Origin: Scytonema sp. UIC 10036
Lineage (GTDB): Bacteria > Cyanobacteriota > Cyanobacteriia > Cyanobacteriales > Nostocaceae
Length of the DNA: 64,000 nucleotides
Assembly: GCF_009725235.1 (NCBI RefSeq)
Contig: NZ_WJFC01000047.1
Coordinates: 1-64,000, forward strand
Reading direction: 5' to 3'
The stretch's first letter is position 1. Each line of letters opens with the position of its first letter. A program made the position numbers and the translations under genes. Below, piece by piece: positions 17,563 through 26,558 of the stretch. The notes under the pieces were generated by a model, which made no database searches, had not been told where the DNA came from, and saw only the letters and a program-made list of their open reading frames with translations.

Positions 17563-17787
17563 AATCCTCCGAAGGGAGTTTGCTGCCTATAAAAAAGATT
17601 CGATATTGGATAAATTATCTGCCTCCTAGCTCTTGTTGTTACTTCATCAGGGTTTTTATGCTATGAAGGCTAATAAAAATGATATGAGACTCAGTGTAGC
17701 GTATAATCCGAAATGGCGCAACCTCAGTTTGAATTTTAATATGTTCCTGCGAATTTGGATACACTCTTTATAGGAGAATTGCAGTCA

Positions 17788-18711
17788 ATGGAGCCAGAAG
17801 TATTTTTGGAACAGAGCAATGTAATACCCTTAACCAAGGCACTGATAAAAGTGCTAAACGATAAGCCTAATGCTAGCGATCGCCTAACTCTTCTAAACAA
17901 TGCTGGAATTAACTCAGCTTGGATAGGTAATTTAAGGCTTGAGTCACAACCTAACACATTGGCTCCTTCACTAGTAGCAGCATTCAAAGCCTACCGTATT
18001 TCCCGTGGGCAGCCAGACTATCACCCAATGGTTAAACTCCTAGAACATCTTAGTGAGTTCATTGAAAGTTATGGACTTTCTGACGAAGAGGTAGATCTAT
18101 TTAGTCGGCTCATTGACCAGGGTCAGGAGAACTTCAAGGCTTTAAAGGTTCGCAGTGCCGTTGGCAGAATCGAGTCGCCTAAAGGAAATGGCATTGGGAC
18201 AGGAGTACTATTAGAAAAAAATCTTTTGCTAACCTGCAATCACATTTTTAGCAAAACTCAAGTGCAGCAAGCTTGGGTACGCTTGGGTTACAAAACAGGA
18301 AGTTATGGACTTGAAGATATCTTTGAACTTGACATGAAATTTGTCTGTTTCCACAACCGCCTCGACTATGCCTTGGTTCGTATTAAAGGAGAACCGCCTC
18401 AACAATCAATTGTCGTTCGTAACTATACTTTCTTGAATGATGGTCAAGATATACGCCTCATACATCACCCGTTGGGAAAACCAGTAGTGATTTCCGATAT
18501 AGGAAAGATCGTGCAGGTAGGAGAAGATTATATCGACCATAACATTAGCGCCGATGAAGGTTCTTCCGGAGCGCCAATTTTTAACACCCAGTGGGAATTG
18601 GTAGCGATTCATCGGGGTCATTCCGGTATTGGTCGTTCTGTGCTACAAGGAATATTAGCAGGCATTCCTATGTATTCTATCAAGAATCATATGCCATTAA
18701 ATTTAGTTTAA
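17788..18711 (+). CDS. EAD-like domain fused to trypsin-like serine protease
   Basis: 307 residues from ATG at 17788, chosen because AGGAG lies 11 nt upstream; a TTG frame starts at 17755. Residues about 11-115 form a helical module ('RLTLLNNAGINSAWIGNLRL', 'PSLVAAFKAYRISRG', 'HPMVKLLEHLSEFI') resembling effector-associated domains (EADs) of bacterial conflict systems; the subtype is uncertain. Residues about 120-295 are a trypsin-like protease with a full triad: His152 ('TCNHIFS'), Asp193 ('RLDYALVRI'), Ser260 ('DEGSSGAPIF'). There is no signal peptide, so it acts in the cytoplasm. It is first in a six-gene run ending with an alarmone enzyme. The target is unknown; cleavage of a partner or invader protein is inferred. 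Confidence 0.85.
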   Translation: MEPEVFLEQSNVIPLTKALIKVLNDKPNASDRLTLLNNAGINSAWIGNLRLESQPNTLAPSLVAAFKAYRISRGQPDYHPMVKLLEHLSEFIESYGLSDEEVDLFSRLIDQGQENFKALKVRSAVGRIESPKGNGIGTGVLLEKNLLLTCNHIFSKTQVQQAWVRLGYKTGSYGLEDIFELDMKFVCFHNRLDYALVRIKGEPPQQSIVVRNYTFLNDGQDIRLIHHPLGKPVVISDIGKIVQVGEDYIDHNISADEGSSGAPIFNTQWELVAIHRGHSGIGRSVLQGILAGIPMYSIKNHMPLNLV

Positions 18712-18731
18712 TTCGACAGAAACAAAATTTT

Positions 18732-19826
18732 ATGAATAAGATTTTTCAGAGTTTATCTGAAAGTTTCAGCCGTGAGGCTAGGAAGTATAAAGCTCTTTTC
18801 CTACCAAAACATCGCGTTGACATAGAATACGATGATACACCCATTAATGCAGGGGAAGCCTATTGCCGTATTTGGCTAGAGGATATGAACATAGCTAAAG
18901 ATGTGGACTGGTTCAAACATCGTTATCCAGTGGTTCATGCTGCTGTTCGTTTCAATCATGGCGGAGAGTTAGTGACCATTCCTTATCTAGCAGCCCCAGG
19001 ACAATTGAATGACTTAGGAAGCAACGATTTGCATAAAGTTATTCAGGATCGATATGCTCTCACTCCCCTGTTTCCATTTAATCAAGGTTTGGTAGAGTTG
19101 CAAGCTGGATTGTTCAGCATGGCTGCTACTGACTCTATTGGCAAGTTTATCGAGACGATGGGAAGATTTGCCAAATTGTTACCTGTACCTGAACTATCAA
19201 GTGTTCTGAATTTTGCAGAACCTGTGTATCGGGGAATTGAAGATTTATTTAATATTGGAGAGCGGCGGTTAGAGCTAGGCTATCAACAAACTTTCTCTGA
19301 TGCTGACGGAGGTAGTAGCAATTATTTGAGAGAAGGTTATTTTGCTGTCATTTTAGCGGAGGAACATGAAATTAATAGTGATACTCTTTGCGTGGTGAAT
19401 GATAACCTGCGAGTTGGCTCTCCCGGAACTACTAAAGTGTTTATCCGTGATAGTAAACCTTTCAAAGGTTATAGCTATATGCTGTTTCGTATAGAAAAGC
19501 GCAAGCAGCAAGATTGGGAGTCGTTGCTAAGCATAAAAGAACTAGTTGAGCAAGCCCAAGATGGTGTTTTGTTAGGGGAATATGAGAAAGTAAAGAAATT
19601 TCTTTTGCCTGCCATAAAAACTGCAATTTATCGCAGTCCTGATTTGACCAAAGCTGACCGCAAGCAGATGGTGTTGAAAATTGAAGATTTCATGCAGGAG
19701 TTGGGGTTACAAGCAAGAAGCGTACATCAGCCCTCGCTTTTCGCCATCATGCAGCGTCCCTTACCTCCCATTGATGCAGAGACAGAGGCTGAGCTAGATG
19801 CTCTTGAAAAGCTGCTAGAAAGTTAG
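18732..19826 (+). CDS. Conserved-looking protein of unknown function in MoxR/vWA island
   Basis: 364 residues from ATG at 18732; an upstream extension overlapping the protease gene is rejected. I do not recognise the family. The fold looks mixed alpha/beta: an early beta-rich part ('AYCRIWLEDMNIAKDVDWFKHRYPVVHAAVRF'), a central helical hydrophobic stretch ('LVELQAGLFSMAATDSIGKFIETMGRFAKLL'), a second beta-rich part ('EGYFAVILAEEHEINSDTLCVVNDNLRVG'), and a helical C-terminus. No Walker motifs, Cys clusters or signal peptide. It starts 20 bp after the protease gene and reads as part of the same operon, so a structural or adaptor role is possible. AT content matches its neighbours. Confidence 0.7.
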   Translation: MNKIFQSLSESFSREARKYKALFLPKHRVDIEYDDTPINAGEAYCRIWLEDMNIAKDVDWFKHRYPVVHAAVRFNHGGELVTIPYLAAPGQLNDLGSNDLHKVIQDRYALTPLFPFNQGLVELQAGLFSMAATDSIGKFIETMGRFAKLLPVPELSSVLNFAEPVYRGIEDLFNIGERRLELGYQQTFSDADGGSSNYLREGYFAVILAEEHEINSDTLCVVNDNLRVGSPGTTKVFIRDSKPFKGYSYMLFRIEKRKQQDWESLLSIKELVEQAQDGVLLGEYEKVKKFLLPAIKTAIYRSPDLTKADRKQMVLKIEDFMQELGLQARSVHQPSLFAIMQRPLPPIDAETEAELDALEKLLES

Positions 19827-19882
19827 ACTTAGTTCTATGTAAGATACCAGAATCATAAATTAAACATAATATGACTAAATAG

Positions 19883-20986
19883 ATGGAATTTCTCACGTAT
19901 GTGGAGCGCAGTCAGCTTCAGCAAATTTTGATTAATAATAATTACCTTCAGGCAACTGATGCCACTTCTCGTCGTGACTTTTTAGAGAATTGTGGTTTGT
20001 ATCAGCACTGTAACTCAGTTGAATTGGATAAAAAGTTGCGCTTTTATATTCCTAATTTATGCAACCTATTATCCAAAGTATATATTGAAGTAAATGGTGA
20101 TAATAAATTAGGTTTAATTGTATTTTTGGATAATATTATTTTGTTCAACTTTCTTTTTCAATTAATAGAAGAGGAGAAAGTATTTATTCAAGACGTCATT
20201 AAAAAATATGAAGATTGGAAAGATAATTATCATAATAATTATCACAACCAAAAACGGAATATAATCACTGACAAATTAGCTCAAGCTCGTCAGAACACTT
20301 CTCCTGCCATAGGCATTCAACCCTCTGCTAAGATTGACCGTAATATTATTATTAACTTTGATTTAAAAGAACTCATATTAAAATTCAGTAAGCAAATTAA
20401 ATATGAGGGAGCATTTGCTTTCTCGGTAGGAGGTGATGTATTACTTTTAGAGCAATACATTATTGAGCGGATTCGACGCGAATTGAATCAAACCACACAG
20501 CGTCATACTGAGAGGTTTGACGTACAACTTTATCGAAGCACTATTATTAACCATCAAGATATAGAACGCGATTTTCTTAATAAATACGAGTATGATTGCC
20601 TTACCAATGTGTTTGGATATCAGGTAAATACTGACATAATGCTGATTGTTTGGAATTTTGATATTCCCCAAAAGAACATGAAATTGTTAGCTAAATCATT
20701 TTGGACAGAATTGAGCGAACGTGTCATACCATTTTTAGCAAATCAAAGTCGTTGTTTTGTTTTAGTTTGGGCGAACGTAGGTAAAAAGCCTCTAGAAGGA
20801 TTTACAGTTTTACCAACTCCAGATAAATTTGAATTTACGGAGTTAGAAGCTTGGTTTCGTAGCCAACTTAGAAACGAAGGAGTTCCAAAAGAGCGTATTG
20901 ACTATTATCTCAATAGACTAAAAAAACAATGTGGAAATTTAGTAGGTACCTATCGGGAAATGAACCACATTATCCAAAATTTATAA
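19883..20986 (+). CDS. EAD-like domain protein with possible inactive STAND-like C-terminus
   Basis: 367 residues. The N-terminal part, about 8-115 ('LQQILINNNYLQATDATSRR', 'FLENCGLY', 'LIVFLDNIILFNFLFQLI'), has the helical outline of an effector-associated domain. A low-complexity linker ('NYHNNYHNQ') follows. The C-terminal 200 residues have alternating beta/alpha elements such as 'FAFSVGGDVLLLEQYIIERI', where a P-loop would be expected but lacks GxxxxGK(S/T), and 'TDIMLIVWNFDI' and 'SRCFVLVWANVG'. This suggests a degenerate NTPase such as an inactive STAND module; that is an inference. AT-rich codon use. A strong AAGGAGG site for the next gene lies at its stop codon. Confidence 0.65.
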   Translation: MEFLTYVERSQLQQILINNNYLQATDATSRRDFLENCGLYQHCNSVELDKKLRFYIPNLCNLLSKVYIEVNGDNKLGLIVFLDNIILFNFLFQLIEEEKVFIQDVIKKYEDWKDNYHNNYHNQKRNIITDKLAQARQNTSPAIGIQPSAKIDRNIIINFDLKELILKFSKQIKYEGAFAFSVGGDVLLLEQYIIERIRRELNQTTQRHTERFDVQLYRSTIINHQDIERDFLNKYEYDCLTNVFGYQVNTDIMLIVWNFDIPQKNMKLLAKSFWTELSERVIPFLANQSRCFVLVWANVGKKPLEGFTVLPTPDKFEFTELEAWFRSQLRNEGVPKERIDYYLNRLKKQCGNLVGTYREMNHIIQNL

Positions 20987-21002
20987 GGAGGTTACGGACT
21001 CT

Positions 21003-22010
21003 ATGGATAATTTGGCAAGGTTTTTTATCGGTAAAGGAGAGGTTCACGATAAACCCTTTTCTGATGCATGGAAAGAGAAAGAACCTTACATTGCCTCTAA
21101 ATCGCTAACCGACGCAGTCAACACTGCTCTTTACCTCAGTCGTCCTTTGTTGTTGGAAGGCGATCCAGGCTGCGGTAAAACTCGATTGGCATATGCCGTT
21201 GCTTATGAACTCGGTTATCCCCTCTATACTTGTTATCTGCGCTCCACAAGTCGAGCTCAGGATTTACTCTATGACTATGACGCTTTGGGTCGGTTGTATG
21301 ACATTCAAGAGGGAAAAACAGCACGCGAGCTGATTCAAGCTTTAGAACGTCCGACAAGTAAGGCTATAGAGCGTCCGACTAAAGCAGCTTTATCACGACA
21401 AAAGTATGTCACTTTAGGAGAGCTAGGAGAGGCAATTAAGCAATCCCAAAACGATATTCCCTCGGTAGTACTAATTGATGAAATTGATAAAGCGGATATC
21501 GACTTTCCCAATGACTTGCTGCTGGAACTAGATCGGCTGCAATTCCAAGTTAAAGAAGTGCCGGAGATGAAGTTTGATGCCTTGAAGGGCAAAACCCGGA
21601 AGGAACGGAGAGACTTTTTGCCGCTTATTATTATCACTAGTAATCGAGAGAAGGAATTGCCCAAACCTTTCTTACGGCGTTGTTTATATTACTATATTGA
21701 ATTTCCAGATCGGAATATCCTAAGGGAAATCCTCAGGAGCCATTTTCAACCCAAGCTCACTACCTTGTTTGAAGTTGCCGTCAAACAATTTTGGGAATTG
21801 CGGGGAGTATTAAAGAGTTGGGATAAAATACCGGGAACTAGCGAATTTTTGGATTGGGTAAGGATGTTGGAACGAGATGAGCAGATTAACAAAGTTACAG
21901 CAAAGGAATTAGAAAATACGCGTCCGGTGAACTTACCTCATTTAGAAACTCTGGTTAAAACGCTGAGAGATCGCGATGCCCTCAAGAATTTGAGAATCAA
22001 GAATGGCTAA
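21003..22010 (+). CDS. MoxR-family AAA+ ATPase
   Basis: 335 residues. Walker A 'GDPGCGKT' (53-60), Walker B 'VVLIDEIDKAD' (155-165), sensor 1 'IIITSNREKELP' and arginines R225-R226 in 'PFLRRC' give a complete AAA+ core; the 'LLLEGDPGCGKTRLA' setting is MoxR-like. A short insert after Walker A contains a repeated 'ERPTSKA/ERPTKAA'. MoxR ATPases act as chaperone-like remodelers with a vWA partner, which is the next gene; the two overlap by 8 bp. Preceded by a near-perfect Shine-Dalgarno. In conflict systems of this design the MoxR-vWA pair is thought to gate an effector. Confidence 0.9.
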   Translation: MDNLARFFIGKGEVHDKPFSDAWKEKEPYIASKSLTDAVNTALYLSRPLLLEGDPGCGKTRLAYAVAYELGYPLYTCYLRSTSRAQDLLYDYDALGRLYDIQEGKTARELIQALERPTSKAIERPTKAALSRQKYVTLGELGEAIKQSQNDIPSVVLIDEIDKADIDFPNDLLLELDRLQFQVKEVPEMKFDALKGKTRKERRDFLPLIIITSNREKELPKPFLRRCLYYYIEFPDRNILREILRSHFQPKLTTLFEVAVKQFWELRGVLKSWDKIPGTSEFLDWVRMLERDEQINKVTAKELENTRPVNLPHLETLVKTLRDRDALKNLRIKNG

Positions 22011-23130
22011 GCTAAATTCTTTACTGTTACAAGTCTTTGAGAAGTTGCGCGGACAAGGCGTGCCACTAGGGGTATCAGACTATTTAGTGGCAATTGAGAC
22101 AATTCAAGCAGGGGTAGGATTGGAAGATGCTGCTAGTTTCAAAGGATTGTTTCGCTTGCTTTGGGCAAAATCACATGAAGACCAAGAGCTATTCGATTTG
22201 GCTTTTGCACAATTAGTAGAACCCCAACTGCAAACCATCTCTGTACCTGAACCTACTACTCCCACCAGTCTCACTCCTTCATCTACCGTTCCTGAGTTAG
22301 CCCCGGATTTACCTGAGTTAGAACCTAGTCAGCCTGAACCAAACCTACAACAAGAGCTAAAGCCAAAACAAGAACCCCAAAGGTCAGGGGTCACCTTGGC
22401 TTCTAGGTTTGAGAATCAATCATTTGTGTGGAACACTGAGCTAATCGAGGAACCACATTATTATCAGTTAATGCCTCGTTTGCCTATTAGTAAGCGCGAT
22501 ATGGCAAAGGTATGGCGGCAACTGCGCCTTCCTCAACGAGTAGGTATCCCAGAAGAATTGGATGTGGAAGGTACGATTAACAGTATCTGTCGCACCAGCT
22601 TCTTACTGAGTCCGGTGTTGCAGCCCCGCCTTTCTAACCAAGCACGACTGGTGGTATTAGTAGATCAGCAGGGTTCTATGGCTCCCTTTGCACCCCTAAT
22701 TGAGGCAGTAATTGAGAGTATTTTACGGGGAGGATTACTGGGGAAGCTCAGCCTCTACTATTTTCACGATTGCCCCGAAGGATTCCTTTATCAACGCTCT
22801 AGCCTAACCAATGCCCTGCCTCTGGAAGCCGTTTTAGATGAGCAAGCCAAGGGCAATAGAGTACTAATTGTTAGCGATGCGGGGGCAGCCCGAGGTTATT
22901 ACGATAGAGGGCGAGTAGTGACTACTAAAACCTTTCTCAAAACCCTAAGTGCCTACACTTACCGCTACGCTTGGCTCAATCCCATGCCTCAAAATCGATG
23001 GATTACAACAACGGCAGAAGATATCTCCTGCATGGTGCCAATGTTTTCTTTAGATCAACAGGGGTTGAATGATGCAGTAAATATTTTGCGGGGTCATCCT
23101 TTTCCTACAGGAGTTGGTCTTGATGAGTAA
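22003..23130 (+). CDS. vWA (CoxE-like) domain protein, MoxR partner
   Basis: 375 residues. The N-terminal helical region 1-75 resembles the start of SAV_2336-type/CoxE-like proteins, a Pro/Glu-rich linker spans about 78-130, and a C-terminal von Willebrand A domain runs from about 210. The MIDAS is altered: 'VVLVDQQGSM' has Asp221 and Ser225 but Gln in place of the first Ser of DxSxS, while the late 'IVSDAGAARG' motif is kept. Metal binding may be weakened. ATG overlaps the end of moxR and its own stop overlaps the next start, so all three are translationally coupled. Confidence 0.88.
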   Translation: MAKLNSLLLQVFEKLRGQGVPLGVSDYLVAIETIQAGVGLEDAASFKGLFRLLWAKSHEDQELFDLAFAQLVEPQLQTISVPEPTTPTSLTPSSTVPELAPDLPELEPSQPEPNLQQELKPKQEPQRSGVTLASRFENQSFVWNTELIEEPHYYQLMPRLPISKRDMAKVWRQLRLPQRVGIPEELDVEGTINSICRTSFLLSPVLQPRLSNQARLVVLVDQQGSMAPFAPLIEAVIESILRGGLLGKLSLYYFHDCPEGFLYQRSSLTNALPLEAVLDEQAKGNRVLIVSDAGAARGYYDRGRVVTTKTFLKTLSAYTYRYAWLNPMPQNRWITTTAEDISCMVPMFSLDQQGLNDAVNILRGHPFPTGVGLDE

Positions 23131-25459
23131 CACCCTTGAAGCAATTATTAATGCTCCGAGTGTGGTAAGGGAACAATGGCTGTCTCTTGAATTGGCAGTG
23201 CAGGAAGTATTGTCATTTGAACAACGCTTTGGTGCTAAACATTTGATACTTGCTTGCCATGCTGCTTTGCCGCTAATTTTAACACCAGAACTCCTCAATT
23301 TAATTCACATCAATTTTTTAGAAGAGGAACAAATTCCTTGGGTTGCTGAAGTGGATTTTCTCCTCTCACCTTTGTGTCGTTCTATTGATGATGGTTTATA
23401 TGAAGTAGAGCCATCAATACGAGAAGTATTGCTAGTGGAGCTAGAAAATCGGTTTGGTTTAGAATGCCCCTTTGGGTTAGCCAATTTTTTACAGTTCTAC
23501 TTAGCTCATAAATCTGGCTTGAAACAACGTTCAGAAGTCACTCGCATTCAAAAGTGGATTGCTCAAGCTTATATCTCTCCCGATAAGGTTGTTGAAGAAC
23601 TGACTAATTTGCTGGAATCAAGCTTATCTGAAGAAAATCATCTGCTCAGCCTACAAGAACAAATCCAATTTACTACGACAGTAGAACTACTTGGTGAGCC
23701 ACTTGAGAAATCTAAGTGTCAACAAAAGTATAAATATTTGGTCAATAATTCACGAGTTTTGGCTGAAATTATTTATGGAGATGAGCAAAGATTACAGGAA
23801 ATAATTCAGAACAATGAAGTAGAGCAACAGATACGAGAGGGAGCAGCTATAGAGCTTTCACCGCTCCTTCTCAGGCAGTTATGTATTACAGATACAACCT
23901 CACAAATATCAAATGCCTCAACAACAAACATTTCTCCAATCAATGATATCTCTCCACCAATCGATATCCCCCAAATTGATGTTACTATACCTGAATGGCT
24001 GGAGAAATACCTTACAGAGGCGTCTTCAACGACTAATGAGCCAGTAGATGATAACACAGCCTTAATCGCAAGAGCATTTATTTTTGCATATCAGTTGTAT
24101 CAAGGTCAGTATCGACGCTCAGGAGAACCTTACATTGGTCATCCTGTCGCTGTCGCGGGTATACTACGGGATCTCGGTGGTAGTCCTGCTATGATAGCAG
24201 CTGGCCTACTACATGATGTAGTGGAAGATACAAATGTCACGATTGAAGAAATCGAGCAGCGCTTCGGTATTGAAGTTCGGCAATTGGTGGAAGGTGTAAC
24301 AAAGCTTTCTAAAATTAACTTTAAAAGCAAGACTGAAAGCCAAGCAGAAAATATTCGTCGAATGTTCTTGTCAATGGCGCAAGACATTAGAATAATTGTA
24401 GTGAAGTTGGCAGACCGCCTGCACAATATGCGGACTCTAGAACATCTTCCCGAAGATAAGCGCAAAATCATTGCTTTAGAAACACGAGAAATTTTTGCGC
24501 CTCTAGCGAATCGGTTGGGGATCTGGCAGATTAAATGGGAATTAGAGGATTGTTCCTTTAAGTACTTAGAACCCGAATCTTATCGAGAAATCCAAGAGTA
24601 CGTAGCCGAAAAACGAGGAGCGAGAGAAAAGAGATTAGCAAGTGTCGCTGAGACTTTGCGGAATCGTTTGGTAGAAGCGGGAATTAAATGCCTTGATATC
24701 ATCGGGCATCCAAAACACCTCTACAGTATCTTTCAAAAGATGCAGCGCCAAAATAAAGAATTTCACGAAATATACGATTTGGACACGTTGCGAATTATTG
24801 TAAATACTAATGAAGAATGTTACCGTGCTGTAGCAATAGTACATGATGCTTTCCGCCCGATTCCTGGGAGATTTAAGGATTACATTGGACTGCCCAAGCC
24901 AAATCGTTACCAGTCATTGCATACAGGCGTAATTAGTCCGTGGGCGCGTCCTCTAGAAGTGCAAATCCGGACGTTAGAAATGCATCGGATTGCTGAGTAT
25001 GAAAATGCAGCCGAATGGGAGTATTTGGAAACTGGCAGTTTAAGCAGTTTAAGTAAGACCATGCCAACAGCAATATATGAAAAGTTTACTTGGTTGCGGC
25101 AGTTACTAGAATGGCGGAATTACCTCAACGATGCTCAAGAATATTTTATCCCAGTTAGTTGGAACCTTGGAAACGAACGTTATCTTCGTCCTCAGACTTA
25201 CTTAGTGAATATTCAGATTGAAGCTCTTGACCGCGTAGGAGTGCTCAAAGATATTCTTTCACGGTTGGGTGAGCAAGGTATTGTAGCCCGCCATGCTCAG
25301 GTGAAAACGACTAACGCTCAACTAGCATTGATTGACTTGGGGATCGAGATACCCGACACATCACAACTAGAAGAAATATTCACCCAAATCAAAAAATTGA
25401 GCGATTTTTTGATTGTACGCCGCCTCGGTTTAGAAAATTATAATGATATTGTAGGCTAA
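23123..25459 (+). CDS. RelA/SpoT-type (p)ppGpp enzyme with novel N-terminal module, lacking TGS
   Basis: 778 residues from ATG at 23123, overlapping the vWA stop by 8 bp. Residues 1 to about 290 are an unassigned helical module with 'ALPLILTPELLNLIHINFL' and 'LLSPLCRSIDDGLYEVEPSIREVLL', reminiscent of the segment following vWA in SAV_2336-type proteins. Then come an HD hydrolase domain ('GEPYIGHPVAVAGIL', 'LLHDVVEDT', 'KLADRLHNMRT') and a synthetase domain ('GHPKHLYSIFQKM', 'YDLDTLRIIV', 'LPKPNRYQSLHT', 'LEVQIRT'). The TGS domain expected after 'WLRQLLEWRNYLNDAQEYF' is missing, and the chain goes directly to an ACT domain ('VNIQIEALDRVGVLKDIL'). The usual AAHWKYK motif reads 'AAEWEYL'. Body similarity is to cyanobacterial housekeeping RSH proteins. 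Inferred role: alarmone effector gated by MoxR/vWA. Confidence 0.88.
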   Translation: MSNTLEAIINAPSVVREQWLSLELAVQEVLSFEQRFGAKHLILACHAALPLILTPELLNLIHINFLEEEQIPWVAEVDFLLSPLCRSIDDGLYEVEPSIREVLLVELENRFGLECPFGLANFLQFYLAHKSGLKQRSEVTRIQKWIAQAYISPDKVVEELTNLLESSLSEENHLLSLQEQIQFTTTVELLGEPLEKSKCQQKYKYLVNNSRVLAEIIYGDEQRLQEIIQNNEVEQQIREGAAIELSPLLLRQLCITDTTSQISNASTTNISPINDISPPIDIPQIDVTIPEWLEKYLTEASSTTNEPVDDNTALIARAFIFAYQLYQGQYRRSGEPYIGHPVAVAGILRDLGGSPAMIAAGLLHDVVEDTNVTIEEIEQRFGIEVRQLVEGVTKLSKINFKSKTESQAENIRRMFLSMAQDIRIIVVKLADRLHNMRTLEHLPEDKRKIIALETREIFAPLANRLGIWQIKWELEDCSFKYLEPESYREIQEYVAEKRGAREKRLASVAETLRNRLVEAGIKCLDIIGHPKHLYSIFQKMQRQNKEFHEIYDLDTLRIIVNTNEECYRAVAIVHDAFRPIPGRFKDYIGLPKPNRYQSLHTGVISPWARPLEVQIRTLEMHRIAEYENAAEWEYLETGSLSSLSKTMPTAIYEKFTWLRQLLEWRNYLNDAQEYFIPVSWNLGNERYLRPQTYLVNIQIEALDRVGVLKDILSRLGEQGIVARHAQVKTTNAQLALIDLGIEIPDTSQLEEIFTQIKKLSDFLIVRRLGLENYNDIVG

Positions 25460-25923
25460 AACTATAACAAGACTTTCACTACGTAGTGCCATGTTGTAAC
25501 CTCTGATTTTCCAGTTACCGCACTTCATCTCGTCTAAACTGAACTTCACCCAAGTAAAAAGAGCTAACTGTTGTCCAGAAAGGCTTTTAACGTTTGTTTG
25601 ATTCGCTCTTAGAGGATACGAAATTGTCACAGGAGCTTGCAGAGCGATTTTGAGGTATTGCTTTCACATTTTTTAGCCTACCACAGATGTGCCAATCGTT
25701 TCATACATACCTCACATGGGTACACTTATATTTGCGATCTTTTGCCAAATTCATTGTTGAGTAAGGGTTTTAAAGTTTTTTGATACATTTATACCAAAAA
25801 AGTCAGTCTAAAGCTCGGTTGGATGTGACGCACAAGAAAACATTGCCAGCGTTGTTACTGAGATTTATCAATCTTTTTGATTGGTGTGAAGATACAAGTG
25901 TAAGTTAATTGTTCGAGCTTGCT
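25460..25923. other. 464-bp intergenic region after the conflict island
   Basis: Convergent space between the RSH gene and a minus-strand small gene. A minus-strand frame at 25430-25630 ('SYPLRANQTNVKSLSGQQLALFTWVKF') has an internal look of a decayed gene but no match I recognise. No terminator hairpin with a T-run is obvious. AT-rich and otherwise featureless. Confidence 0.45.
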
Positions 25924-26277
25924 TTAACCATCACTCTTGGCATCATTATTGTTTTTTTGTTCCATAAGATAATCACAAATACGGTGAATTTGTTGGCTAT
26001 TCTCAGCAACAAGCTGCATGGCTTGAGTGGTAACTGTCATTAATTCAGTTAAGCGATCGATACGTTGCTCTAACTTACCAAGAATTGCAACGTTTTCTAA
26101 AGTTTGTCTTTCTATACGTATAAGCATATCATCATGCTTGGCAACCGTTTCAACGGTGCTCGTAGCTATTTGTGCAACCTGTGTCATAAGTGGAGCTAAC
26201 TGATTTAGCATTTCAGCATGGGTTGCTAGCATTTGTTCTAAACGCTCTAGTCTGTTTTGCGATCCGTTCTGTGTCAT
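25924..26277 (-). CDS. Small coiled-coil protein
   Basis: 117 residues, almost entirely helical with heptad pattern ('RLERLEQMLATHAEMLNQLAPLMTQVAQI', 'LGKLEQRIDRLTELMTVTTQAMQLV') and a hydrophilic Asn-rich C-terminus. No membrane segment or catalytic motif. This looks like the short coiled-coil hypotheticals abundant in cyanobacteria. Its ATG overlaps the TGA of the upstream small ORF (ATGA), supporting expression as a pair. Function unknown. Confidence 0.65.
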   Translation of the reverse strand: MTQNGSQNRLERLEQMLATHAEMLNQLAPLMTQVAQIATSTVETVAKHDDMLIRIERQTLENVAILGKLEQRIDRLTELMTVTTQAMQLVAENSQQIHRICDYLMEQKNNNDAKSDG

Positions 26278-26558
26278 ACTGCTTCCCCTATCTTTTGCTC
26301 TTCCTTTTCAGAAAGTGGTTTAAATGCATCAAAATATCCCTCTTTCCACAATTGCTCAATCGCCTTTTCCGCCAAGCCCATCCTTAGACCTTTACCGTTT
26401 CTCCAGCAACGCTTATGGTAATTAACCCGGTACGATAAAAGCTGGTAAATAATTATACCACAAACTACTATTTCGTATATTTCGCTTTTTTCGGATATTG
26501 CGATTTTGTCTTGTCGAATTAGAATATCACTAGCAAACACAATAACAGGATTTTCCAA
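26274..26558 (-). CDS. Small protein of unknown function, coupled to the coiled-coil gene
   Basis: Up to 94 residues from a TTG start; an internal ATG would give only the last 37 residues ('MGLAEKAIEQLWKEGYFDAF' onward). The C-terminal part looks like a genuine folded segment ending 'LSEKEEQKIGEAV', while the N-terminal part has odd composition. It overlaps the next gene by ATGA. It may be a remnant of a longer gene. Family not recognised, start uncertain. Confidence 0.4.
   Translation of the reverse strand: MENPVIVFASDILIRQDKIAISEKSEIYEIVVCGIIIYQLLSYRVNYHKRCWRNGKGLRMGLAEKAIEQLWKEGYFDAFKPLSEKEEQKIGEAV

Noticed and set aside
25430..25630. 66-residue minus-strand frame overlapping the RSH 3' end
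   Set aside because: Possible decayed gene, but no family resemblance and no plausible start.
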